In this document: one piece after another, positions 10,826 to 20,146 of the stretch
Layout: every line of letters starts with the position of its first letter
Numbering within the stretch: position 1 is the first letter of the stretch
NCBI RefSeq assembly: GCF_014356525.2
Contig: NC_052507.1
Location: 43,426,687-43,490,686, forward strand
From: Nilaparvata lugens
Taxonomy: Eukaryota > Arthropoda > Insecta > Hemiptera > Delphacidae
DNA length: 64,000 bases
Reading direction: 5' to 3'
Translations under genes and position numbers: made by a program
The notes under the pieces: generated by a model
Database searches by the model: none
The model's input: only the letters and a program-made list of their open reading frames with translations
What the model was told of the DNA's origin: nothing

Positions 10826-11577
10826 TGGATAGCCCAAATTACAAGCAAGAGCAAAGGACTGTCGATAAATATGAAACAGCAAAATAATGAATGATAATAT
10901 GCTAGAATAAAGAGAGCAATAATTAATTGATTGAATGTAGTAAGTAATATTTCCATCATTAAATTTATACCAAAAGTGACTAATTTGGTTAATCACCAGC
11001 AAGTAGTTTTCTTCAAATACTAAATACCAACTTACTCCAGGAATTGGAATCAGGTTTGTGGCAGGACAAGACGGAGTCGGGAAGAGGTGTTGGCCTCTCT
11101 TGTACATCTGCTACCCCTATCCGATGTATGTTAATTCTGGCATCAATTTAAATACTGATCAGTATGAAAATGGCTTGGAAGATAACTTTACTATATTGAC
11201 GATTACTTTACACTGCTGTACAATTCAAAGTCTGATCGCACTAGTTGAATATTTCAATTTATAAATTCACAAATAACAGGGAAAAACTGTTCTTTTCCCC
11301 AACTTGGGACAGTTAATATATAGATAATAATTTTAACATAACGACGAATGTGTAAAATTGAATTTCAACGGCAACAATCGAAAAAACAGCAACGATCCTG
11401 TTTTTTCACCGTCCGATCCGAGCTGACAACTTCAACTAACGATTATGCGATTGAATAATCTAAATACTAACTTATCCGCTAGGGCGCAGCAGCTGCCGGC
11501 CTCGCCACTACAACTACTGCTAGACTTTAAACTAATTTAAACTTGACTTAATCTAAATACGCTAAAGGGTGTCACCA
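10826..11577 (-). repeat. BEL/Pao 5' LTR (752 bp)
   Basis: This is the right copy of the direct repeat, the same length as the 3' LTR. On the minus strand it starts TGGTGACACCC after gcaat and ends GGGCTATCCA. Small ORFs within it are shared with the other LTR and are not genes. Confidence 0.92.
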
Positions 11578-11582
11578 GCAAT
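11578..11582. repeat. Target-site duplication of the BEL element, right copy (gcaat)
   Basis: Matches gcaat at 4885-4889 on the far side of the element. Confidence 0.9.
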
Positions 11583-12131
11583 GTATCTCTCTTTGTCCTG
11601 CTCATTGAAATTAGGATGGATACTATTAGTACCACTTATGAGTACAATCCAATCATTATGGCCAACACCCACAGTCTCATTTTGAGAAAGCATCCAGTCG
11701 GCAAGAGACTCAAACCTCATACCAGGGGCTACGGTAGATACACAGGACATATTCTTGTACAGTAGTTCAGTCAATGGAACTCTCAACCCCCTGCCAAGAC
11801 TATTTGCCCAGAGATGAAGCTTTGGTCGCGTTAGCGGTCCATTCTTGACAACCATATTACTATTAGCCATATTATAACTACTTGACTGATAAATGCTTCT
11901 ATTAAGTTTTTTCACTGTTGAAATATTTTTTTGAATATCTGACAGAAGTTCAATATTAGTTTTCAAAGAAGATTCTAGCTGGACTATTCTATCAATAAGA
12001 CTGTTTCTAAATTTCTGAGCTTTACAATTATCATTTTCAAAGCTATCAGTCAATGGTGGCTTGAAGATTCCTCTCTCATCAATACTACAGAACCCAATGC
12101 TTTCAGTCTGAGTACTGTGATGATTTTTTTA
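11578..12131 (-). pseudogene. CR1-like ORF1: coiled coil and N-terminal half of SGNH-hydrolase domain
   Basis: The minus-strand frame is open from about 12131. It has a helical, K/E/Q-rich stretch (RIVQLESSLKTNIELLSDIQ) suited to a coiled coil for ORF1 multimers. The hydrolase start follows: LHLWANSLGRGL takes the place of the GDS block, and VLISGTNS that of the GxND block. The nucleophile Ser is kept, but the neighbouring Asp is Asn and the GTND block ends in Ser. No clear ATG lies upstream; a TTG or an upstream exon would be needed. The half ends at the gcaat target of the BEL insertion. Confidence 0.75.
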
Positions 12132-12486
12132 AATAGACCTCATGAGAAGAGAGAAAAATTGTGATTACCTTTTAAAATGAAAGAATTTGCTAAAGGAATA
12201 GTTAGCGACCGAGCGATAAAGCTTACTTATCAGTAACTGTATATTAGATAAGAGTACCGTTCTGTACTGAATATTTTCTAGAAAATTATTCAATAAAATT
12301 ATAATTATTCTGCAAATAAAGCACGAATTACTTATGAATTGCTCATTGAATTTTGAGGTTACACTTTGTTTACTACCGATCAGGTGTTTAAAGCGGCTCG
12401 AACGCAGCTGACTGATTCAAAGTATTGTCAAATGTCATGCCGGTTTCATGCAAGGTATAATATCATTTCTAAAAATTATAAAACTA
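12132..12486. other. Gap between CR1-like ORF1 and Helitron 3' end
   Basis: About 355 bp with no supported gene. It may be the CR1-like 5' UTR or older flank. The last base before the Helitron end supplies the T expected after CTAG on the minus strand. Confidence 0.5.
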
Positions 12487-12518
12487 CTAGCTGTACCCTG
12501 CCACGCTTCGCAGTGGCA
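12487..12518 (-). other. Helitron 3' terminus: hairpin plus CTAG
   Basis: On the minus strand TGCCAC pairs with GTGGCA (12499-12504 with 12513-12518) around an 8-base loop. This is followed by GGGTACAG and CTAG at 12487-12490. A subterminal hairpin about 10 bases before CTRR is the defining Helitron 3' signal. Confidence 0.85.
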
Positions 12519-12689
12519 CATTGTGATTGAATGTTTATTTTTTTTTTCTGTGGCCCCCACTATATATAAAATATGTGTTGGGAAACCACAAATATTATGC
12601 TTGTTAAATAAATTATGAACATCTGTGTTATGTGAGCTGTTAAATCTGGTTTATTGTGCAATTACAAAACTAAAAGGAAAAATAATGTT

Positions 12690-13905
12690 TATGTGAGAAA
12701 TAAAATGAAAAAAGCAAAATTTTTAGAAAAAAGAAATTAAAATGAGTAAATGAATACCTATATATAAAATAGAAAATTATTGATGGAAAATAATTAGATT
12801 CTAAAAGAAAAAATATTTGAGAATAGTCTCTTAAAAAGGATTGATAAAAAAATGAATTAATAATATTCATAATATCTAGTTTGTAATAAGGTCTTCACTA
12901 TAATTTATTCTATTTTCAATTATCCAAGTTTTTGTTTTTGCTTTAAATATATTAACCAGTACCATTTCCTTGATGTCCATTGGCAGCCTGTTGTAAATCT
13001 TCGGTCCTAAGTATGTGACTGTTCTCTGGGCGGCAGTTGTTGTCATCCTGGGGACTGCTAGAACAATATTCCTTCTTCGCGTGCTGTGGGTGTGGTCCAT
13101 GTTGAGAAAGAACTGCGGGTTTTTCCTGATGAATGTGAGTAATTTGTGAATGTAAATTTGTCGGATGCTCAGTAGTTGGAGCTCTTCATATAGAGAATCT
13201 GAAGGGTAGAGTGGATGTTTCTGTCCCATTATTCTGAGGATGAGTTTCTGGACTTTAAAAACAGGATTGATATGGCAGAAATACGTAGCTCCCCATGCCA
13301 GGATTCCATATCTTGCTATTGACTCTACCAATGCGTGATATACAATTTTTAACGTATCCAGTGTGAGTATCTGTCGGAGTTGAATGAAACTGTAAACCAG
13401 TTTCCTGAGTTTTGTTGTTTGCTGTATGATGTGTTTGTCCCACCAAAGTAAGTCATCTATTATAACTCCTAAATATTTTATATTATCTGTTCGTTCTACT
13501 GATGGACAATTGCAGTCTATGCGATTTATTTTGCAGTGATGTAACTTGATTGTATTTCGTACAGGTTTTTTGGAGTCCGTCAGTGAAAATGCTAGAAATT
13601 TAGTTTTTGATGAATTGAGAGTCAGGATATTACTGTGGAGCCAAAGTGTAATTTTTTCCATGCCTAATTCAGCGGTTATGAAAGTCTCGTTCCAGTTGTT
13701 GCCTTGAAATATCACAGCTGTGTCGTCGGCAAAGACAATAATCTTGCCACCAATGTCGAGTGAGCACAACTCATTGGCAAAGATGAGGTACAGTATCGGA
13801 CCAAGAACTGTTCCTTGTGGCACGCCGAATTTTACAGGAAGGCCTTCTTCTGCACTCAGATTTTTCCCTATTCTCACTCTCTGTTTGCGAATGGTTGAGA
13901 AATGA
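12690..13905 (-). mobile_element. 5'-truncated LINE inside the Helitron 3' region
   Basis: A minus-strand LINE fragment holding the C-terminal part of RT and a short AT-rich 3' UTR. It begins abruptly near 13905 and its coding part ends at 12876. The 3' limit is uncertain, somewhere in 12690-12870. A loose repeat of tgagaaat near 12694 and 13896 may be a remnant target duplication, but it is too short and AT-rich to rely on. It lies between the Helitron gene and the Helitron hairpin, so a mobile Helitron would carry it. Confidence 0.7.
12876..13904 (-). pseudogene. LINE reverse transcriptase, C-terminal part
   Basis: The minus-strand frame of about 340 codons opens with IRKQRVRIG and GVPQGTVLGPILYLIFAN, then the catalytic VFADDTAV (FADD form of YADD). 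NIKYLGVIIDD, the thumb block LYHALVESIARYGILAWG (here VYHALVES), and a C-terminal domain follow. The fingers, part of the palm and the whole endonuclease are missing by 5' truncation, as is usual for LINEs. The frame has no internal stop, suggesting a fairly young insertion. The listed Met is really a GTG; there is no native start here. Confidence 0.85.
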
Positions 13906-13935
13906 GAAAAAACAAAGAATACATTTCATATAAGT

Positions 13936-16900
13936 TTAATTTTGCAATACTTGTTTATATACAATATTTTTTGTTTTTCCACTGTCTGCGTAAATATAAA
14001 GACTATCTGGTTTGCCGACTCGGGAACACGCAACATACAGTTGTCCATGTGAAAAGCAATCCACATCTAAATCTAGACCACACAATTCTAAAGATTGACC
14101 TTGAGCTTTGTTGATTGTGATTGCAAATGCCAATCGAATTGGGAATTGCAATCTTTTAAATTGAAATGGTGTATCGGTCGGGATCGTGGGTATTCGAGGA
14201 ATGAGGACATCTTCACCTTTGAAAGGCCCTGTTAAAATCGTTGCTTCCACTACATTATTCATTAATCTCTTAACTGCAAGTCGCGTGCCGTTGCAGAGTT
14301 TTGGCTGATTAATATTCCGCAAGAGGATAATTGGCACACCTACTTTCAATTTCAATATGTGTGGTGGTATCCCTGGCAGATCAAGTGAGTTTAGAAATTC
14401 TGTTGGATAATTAACTACTTCATCAGCTTCCACAACAGTGTCTATCGACTTATATGTAGTTTCATCACTTTGAATACTGGATTGTATAACATTATTAAGT
14501 TGATAGACATCTTTATTCTTTGCGGCAAGGATAGCTCGTTCACTGAGCCAATCATGATTTCTATGATTTATCTGAATGTCAGGAAATACTTTTTCGATCA
14601 GTTCTTCTTTTGATGTAACTAAATTACAAAAATTATCGGGAAGTGATATTTGTCTAGACGTCTCATCGACTGGCAGCTGACCGTTTCCAATTTCCAGTAA
14701 CTGTCGTGAGAATACCTCAGCTGATGGATCATTCTGCAACTGGACACGCATATTCGTAGTCAACTCCAATGTATGTACGTGCCGCCATAGTGTTGAATAT
14801 TTCAGGCAAGCATTAATTTCGTCTGCTGGTGTCGATCGAGAAATTACAGGCAATGTTTGCCTAAAATCTCCTGCGAGCAATATCAATGCATTCCCGAATG
14901 GTTGAACGTTTCCACGCAAGTCTCGTAATGATCGATCAAGAGCTTCGAGCGATTTTTTATGTGCCATTGTGCATTCATCCCAAACAATTAGTTTACATTT
15001 TTGTAATACTTTTCCCATACCGGATGCTTTAGAAATATTGCACGTAGGAGTCTCAATGATTTGCATGTTTAATGGCAACTTTAGAGCTGAATGCGCAGTT
15101 CTTCCACCTGGTAACAATGTTGCAGCTATTCCAGACGAAGCAAGAGCTAAGGCTATATCACTTTTTGATCGAACCGTTGCTAGAATCAATCTAATGAGGA
15201 ATGTTTTCCCAGTTCCTCCTGGCGCATCCAAGAAGAAGGTCCCCCCAACTCCATCATTTATCATTTGCATTATGCGATCATAAATGCCTTTCTGTTCCCA
15301 CGTTAATTTGGGAATGTTCGATTGGACATATGCCTGAAGATCATTAATGTTGTAACTCTGTTCACGGCGTAAATCTACATCAAATGCAGCAGTCGCAGTT
15401 CGGGTTGGTGCTGGCATTCCTAATTGACTAAGAACTTTATTTGCAATAGCTAAGCACTTGTCCTCAATATTTATCAATGCTTCGTTGTAAATGGCTTCTG
15501 TAAATTCTAAGGTCATATTGGCATTTTCAAGGCGTACTCTATGCAAAATATCTTCAGCCATATGCGAACGATATCTTTCCCATAACTCTGTGGGAGATGA
15601 AGGAAAGCAAGCGGTCAATATAATCGCAAATAATGCGCGAATTTGGTTTGGATGTGCAGTGTTGCACGCGTCATTGATGCATATGTTCCACTGTTGGTCA
15701 TTTTCTAATAAATTCAGAGCTTGACACGTAGCGCGAAAAGTGGCATGTGTGACGCCGTCAACTATTTTTAATTGCTGGAAAGATGTAGGACCAGGCACAT
15801 TTACCAATAGCATGCGAAGGTAAAAACATTCATCTTGATTGGGATGCACTGTATAAAGTCTACCAATTGTATTTTCTTTGAAAATGCCAGGGTGACCGTT
15901 GACTGGCTCCCCTCGTTTGCGCCGTACAAATACTTTTCTAGTTACATTCCACGTGTAGTAAGAGGGAACTTCTGAATACATTAGTGTTCTGGCAAAAGCG
16001 TCTTCCTGGCATAAGGTGAAAAAAGCAGTCAGAGTTGTACCAGGTGGATTAAGGGCTCTTTCTTGCACATTTGCATCTGTGAAATAAACACGCTGTCCAT
16101 TTTCTAAATGTACTGCCAAGTGAACCACAGCTGGATTGCGTTCATGCATGGGAAATGAAAAAATTCGCCATGCAGCCTCATTGCTGCTTATGTATCTTCC
16201 AGCCTGGTATTGAGCAATTTCATCAATATCTCGTACTGCATTATTGTCACAATTATCAGATTGCACACTAAAAACTGCCATATCGCTGCCTTTATTTACA
16301 TATTTACAGATATATTTAATCGATTTCACAGAATTGCAATATTCTACGTTTATGTGGGCTTGGTATGTTTTTGACAGTAAAGGAGAATATGGAACCACCC
16401 AACGGTTGTCTACATCAATATCACCATTTCGCATGTGTATAGTTGCCGAATTTCCACCATCTTCAGTTGATCGTCTTCTATACCGAGGATATCCATCGTC
16501 GCCTGTTACTGTGTTTGCTGTAAATGCTCGAGGATATTGCTTAGAGCATTTCCCATCTACCATGCATGGTGAATTTGGATTTAGTGTACCACATGGTCCA
16601 TGTATCATGTTTTTGATGATCACTGCATGCAAATCCTTATCGCTGTCAGCCCGTGGAATCTCAGCGCATATCACGTCATCAATTTCGTCTGAAGTTATTT
16701 TATTGTAGAGCCAGATTAGTATATGCGCATGTGGTAATCCTCTCTTCTGCCATTCCACTGAATACATCCAGCAGCGCACAGATCCAAATACTTCAAGTTT
16801 CACAATGAAATCCATCAGCGATTTAAGCTTTTGCCGGAAAACACGTGCTATAATGTCATGCCTATCCACGTGTGATTGCCCAGGAAATAACAGCTGCTGT

Positions 16901-18411
16901 ATCTCGTCCCAAACTGGATTGCAAGTGAAAGTGATAAATAAATCTGGACGCCCATAATGACGAACATATGACATTGCATCTTGAGCATATTCTTGCATGT
17001 GACGTGGACTGCCAATGAATGAAGATGGCAAAATAGTTAGCTTTCCAACGTTGGTTGTATTACCATCATTCACAACTGCATCTCGCAAATGAATATATTC
17101 TTCAGAGCGTAGTTTAGTCTGATTCAAACGAAGAAATAGCAAACGTTCCGTTTCAATTTTTGCATACATATCCACAAGGTACTGGTGAAATAACTGACGG
17201 AATTTTAGAATATGATTGTCCTCGTTCATCCGAATCATTAAGCGGTATGCGTAAAAGTTCATTGAGCTGCACTTTTTATTGATTTCTGCACCATTTACTG
17301 GATTTATCATTTTCACATTGAAATGATATCCATCAGCACCATCCCAAAAGATCAATGGATATTGTAAAGCATCGTAACAACGGTGAGTTTCTGCTACATT
17401 TATTAATTGATTATTTCTTCGATGGAGAACAATATCTCTAGGTTGGAACTGATCACCAACTATGACAATTGCTACTTCGTCTATAGTTGGAGCATTATAT
17501 CTCCGGACATGTTCTCCAGCAGGAGTTTTGTCTGCGTGAATAACAATTTTGTGGGTATCTGATGGCATCATATCAATTGCTGTTTTGAACAAACGCACCA
17601 AACTGTTCCTTTCGTGAAGAAGCTCCTGCAGCTGCAAAATAATGGATCTTCTTAGCGAGTTATGTATTCCACAACGTGCATCTACTTCATGTCTATCATC
17701 ACCAATGAAGTACATTTGTAGAAATTTATGGTCACTATCTGAGAATGGGAGCAGGGAGCCAGCTTTGTGATATATTTGCCCTTTGATTTTAAAAGTTGGC
17801 ATGAATTGAGCAGTCACGATTTCCGCACCAAATGATGTCATTTGGAAGCAAGAGTTATATTTCCTGATGTTCGATAAGAAATGCTTTGATTCAGCGGTAG
17901 ATCCAGTAAGTAAAGTTTTCAATGGCTCTGGTGGTGCATCAAGTTGAGGCAATTTGATTTTTCCGCCAGCACAACACATCCCTTTCGTTTCATTATTAAA
18001 CTTTAGAGCCTGGCAGTAGCTACATACATGACTCATCTGACCAATGACAACATGCTGACTTGAACTATAATCAATAGCTGGATTGTACCGGAACGCAAGA
18101 CGATTGTATTCCAGATGCAGATCAGCTGTTCTTTCTGTTCGTGTTTCAGCTATCCTCACCCTTTCGCGTTCATTGCGTTCAAAACGAACCAAATCTGTTG
18201 CTGCAGAACGCGACTGACGTGCTCGCAATCGTGCATCCTCAAGCCTGGCTGCTCGTCTTTCTGCTGGGTCCACGTTACGTGTCTGGATGGTGTTTAGCCT
18301 GTTCCTCTCTCGTAAAGATGTTTGCTCTTCCTCAGTGATATTCGAACGCCATCTCCTTAATCCTTCTGCATTGTGAGTGCGACGGCCCAAATTTGACTTT
18401 CTGCGAGGCAT
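13936..18411 (-). CDS. Helitron Rep-helicase (RepHel) transposase
   Basis: A single frame of about 1,490 codons from the ATG at 18411 (MPRRKSNLGRRT). It is open 20 codons further upstream, but the later Met suits the basic start typical of this family. It nicks and unwinds DNA for rolling-circle transposition. Approximate positions, counted from the upstream frame start, are a Cys-rich finger CSYCQ...MCC at residues 150-175, Rep motif FITFTCNP near 514, the HUH-type PHAHIL near 580, and the tyrosine motif YICKYVNKGSD near 725. Then come the PIF1-type helicase with Walker A GGTGKT near 1085, VWDECTMA near 1165, GDFRQTLPVI near 1202 and LYVACSR near 1480. No stop or frameshift is visible, and the length matches animal RepHel proteins. 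Confidence 0.93.
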   Translation of the reverse strand: MPRRKSNLGRRTHNAEGLRRWRSNITEEEQTSLRERNRLNTIQTRNVDPAERRAARLEDARLRARQSRSAATDLVRFERNERERVRIAETRTERTADLHLEYNRLAFRYNPAIDYSSSQHVVIGQMSHVCSYCQALKFNNETKGMCCAGGKIKLPQLDAPPEPLKTLLTGSTAESKHFLSNIRKYNSCFQMTSFGAEIVTAQFMPTFKIKGQIYHKAGSLLPFSDSDHKFLQMYFIGDDRHEVDARCGIHNSLRRSIILQLQELLHERNSLVRLFKTAIDMMPSDTHKIVIHADKTPAGEHVRRYNAPTIDEVAIVIVGDQFQPRDIVLHRRNNQLINVAETHRCYDALQYPLIFWDGADGYHFNVKMINPVNGAEINKKCSSMNFYAYRLMIRMNEDNHILKFRQLFHQYLVDMYAKIETERLLFLRLNQTKLRSEEYIHLRDAVVNDGNTTNVGKLTILPSSFIGSPRHMQEYAQDAMSYVRHYGRPDLFITFTCNPVWDEIQQLLFPGQSHVDRHDIIARVFRQKLKSLMDFIVKLEVFGSVRCWMYSVEWQKRGLPHAHILIWLYNKITSDEIDDVICAEIPRADSDKDLHAVIIKNMIHGPCGTLNPNSPCMVDGKCSKQYPRAFTANTVTGDDGYPRYRRRSTEDGGNSATIHMRNGDIDVDNRWVVPYSPLLSKTYQAHINVEYCNSVKSIKYICKYVNKGSDMAVFSVQSDNCDNNAVRDIDEIAQYQAGRYISSNEAAWRIFSFPMHERNPAVVHLAVHLENGQRVYFTDANVQERALNPPGTTLTAFFTLCQEDAFARTLMYSEVPSYYTWNVTRKVFVRRKRGEPVNGHPGIFKENTIGRLYTVHPNQDECFYLRMLLVNVPGPTSFQQLKIVDGVTHATFRATCQALNLLENDQQWNICINDACNTAHPNQIRALFAIILTACFPSSPTELWERYRSHMAEDILHRVRLENANMTLEFTEAIYNEALINIEDKCLAIANKVLSQLGMPAPTRTATAAFDVDLRREQSYNINDLQAYVQSNIPKLTWEQKGIYDRIMQMINDGVGGTFFLDAPGGTGKTFLIRLILATVRSKSDIALALASSGIAATLLPGGRTAHSALKLPLNMQIIETPTCNISKASGMGKVLQKCKLIVWDECTMAHKKSLEALDRSLRDLRGNVQPFGNALILLAGDFRQTLPVISRSTPADEINACLKYSTLWRHVHTLELTTNMRVQLQNDPSAEVFSRQLLEIGNGQLPVDETSRQISLPDNFCNLVTSKEELIEKVFPDIQINHRNHDWLSERAILAAKNKDVYQLNNVIQSSIQSDETTYKSIDTVVEADEVVNYPTEFLNSLDLPGIPPHILKLKVGVPIILLRNINQPKLCNGTRLAVKRLMNNVVEATILTGPFKGEDVLIPRIPTIPTDTPFQFKRLQFPIRLAFAITINKAQGQSLELCGLDLDVDCFSHGQLYVACSRVGKPDSLYIYADSGKTKNIVYKQVLQN

Positions 18412-20146
18412 TATTTTGGTTTTTACTGAAAGAGAAGAAAGGAAAATATGTGTGTGTATTACTTTACACACGTAAGAAGTTTTGTTATTGTTTAATTAGT
18501 AAACTAATATTTCACGTATTTATTTCGTATATATATTACGTATTTAATATTAAATAAATAATAATTACAAAAAAATAAATCACGGTTGTCAGCGATTCAG
18601 TTATTCAAATATAACTTATAATAGATATTTAGAAATAATTGCATAGTTATGAGGGAAACAATCGATATATTCTCAATATTGAATAACCTTTTTGAGATTT
18701 ATAGGCCTACCAAAAAATTAATACCACCAAAAAATATATTATATTTTTTATCGAATAAAATAAATTTTTATATTTATACTCAATTTAATGAAAAATCTCA
18801 CTATATCAGAAATAAAGACAATTAAATTCCCTACAAAACGGGTGGTCAACGAAAATTTTCCGATCAGTGGTTCTGGTGATAGAGCGTTTTAAAGACAAAA
18901 ACAGTTTTTGATAAGTGCTCTCACTCGGTAACTTTCCAAGTGGTACCGACGCGAGGTCTTTGATGCTGAGCCTCTGATGCAACGGGAATGAAACTGACCG
19001 GCTGAGCATTAAACGCTGGTCACGTTGAGTGATCATCTCGCATTGCGTATTGAAACTACTGTACATAAATCCTTTCCAACAATCAACTTATATCAATTAT
19101 TTAATAGACTAATATATTATTATAATCTATCCCTTCATTTTGTTTATATGATCAAATAACCAGCTGACTACTAAAATATTAGCCTACTTTGTATTTTAGC
19201 ATGCAACACAGCCCAGATCGTATTATCAACAACACCGTTGTCAAATGCCGGTATGTTAGTAGAAAAGAGATAAGAATTTTTTTTATTTCTCGTTGTTTTA
19301 TGATAGAAGGAAACATAGCATGAATATGAAATAGAAATAAGATATTGAAACTATAAGATAAGCCGATCAGCTTATGAACTAAGGTTTGGAGGATTATGAA
19401 ACATTGACAATTGAGAAATTATGAATACACAAATGCAAGAATAAAAGCCTCAATAATTATTATTCATTACAAGATTGATTTACATCGATAAGATTATACT
19501 CACACTATCGACTGAATCGCCAATTGATTGTAGCACGGTACCGGTATCGATCCATTCACTGATTGAAATTACTACAATATTAACACAAGTAACACGATTA
19601 TTTGCACTGAAACACGAATTTATTATCGAAAAAAAAGCATCGGTATGCTTTCTTTGTTCTGAATTGCGAAAGTAATTGAAATCCAATAATTGTACCGGAA
19701 AACATACGGTAATCAAGAGTGTAGTTTACCGGTACTCTATATCTCACGAACCTGTTGAAGCTGCGTTTTGAAACATGCGCGCTATCTAGCGGTCAGATTT
19801 TGCACTTTGATTGCAGCAGCGCTCAGCTCAAATCTGGCCAAAAATGGCCAAAGTTTCACCCCCTCCCCCCGGGCCACCCTGCGAGCCCGGTCAATTTTTT
19901 TTTTTTAATCGACTTATTTTCGCGAGCTGACCCCGAATGTGAAGTCAAAAATCGGAAAAATCCATAAACAAGAAAGTTAAAAATTTTCGGGCGAGCGTAG
20001 CGCCCCTGAAAATTGTATAAAGTAGATAAAAACCATCCTTGATGCGGATTTTATATCATGTTAAAATTTCAACTCAATCGGTCCAGTACTTTTGGAGTTT
20101 TTGCATTACACACAAACCAACATAACATTTTTATATATATAGAAGA
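18412..20146 (-). other. Helitron 5' noncoding region
   Basis: About 1.7 kb between the RepHel start and the Helitron 5' end. Its right part (about 19740-20146) is GC-richer, with a phrase reading GGGGCGCTACGCTCGCCCG on the minus strand, and resembles conserved Helitron 5' ends. Small ORFs such as 18806-19066 have no recognisable product. The promoter must lie here, but I cannot place it. Confidence 0.6.

Larger units (their letters stand above)
4890..11577 (-). mobile_element. BEL/Pao LTR retrotransposon, complete ends, internally deleted
   Basis: Two 752-bp direct repeats starting TGGTGACACC (TGGTGACGCC in the 3' copy) and ending GGGCTATCCA (minus strand) flank a gag-pol region with BEL order: gag, zinc knuckles, protease, RT, RNase H, integrase, C-terminal domain. 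The element is about 6.7 kb and is bounded by gcaat duplications. The LTRs differ at many positions by eye, especially in their 3' quarter, so the insertion is not recent. Several frameshifts and a large RT deletion make it defective. It inserted into ORF1 of the CR1-like LINE. Confidence 0.93.
2650..12131 (-). mobile_element. CR1-like non-LTR retrotransposon, split by a BEL/Pao insertion and missing its 3' end
   Basis: Minus-strand parts in 5' to 3' order are a coiled coil and the first half of an SGNH-hydrolase domain (12131-11578), the second half of that domain (4889-4296), an AP-type endonuclease (4299-3600), and the N-terminal part of a LINE RT (to about 2650). An esterase (SGNH) ORF1 is a known hallmark of CR1-like LINEs. 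The two halves are separated exactly by the BEL element at 4890-11577. The RT palm, the catalytic YADD and the 3' UTR are absent; gypsy pol takes their place. The 5' limit at about 12131 is where the open frame ends and may not be the true element end. Confidence 0.8.
12487..20146 (-). mobile_element. Helitron, near full length, with Rep-helicase gene
   Basis: A rolling-circle transposon read on the minus strand. The 5' end is TCTTCTATATATAT after an A at 20147. A cut at TCTATATATATAA from 20143 is also possible. The downstream stretch TTGGTTTGTGTG and CTGGACCGATTGAG is typical of Helitron 5' ends. The 3' end is a perfect 6-bp-stem hairpin followed by 8 further bases and CTAG, then T, fitting insertion between A and T. 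The element is about 7.66 kb and holds one uninterrupted Rep-helicase frame and a LINE 3' fragment near its 3' end. It has no terminal inverted repeats and no target duplication, as expected. Confidence 0.88.

Noticed and set aside
12694..13903. tgagaaat as the target duplication of the LINE in the Helitron
   Set aside because: Eight AT-rich bases with uncertain element limits are easily matched by chance.
18806..19066. Second Helitron gene
   Set aside because: 86 codons with no domain similar to RPA or endonuclease genes that accompany some Helitrons.
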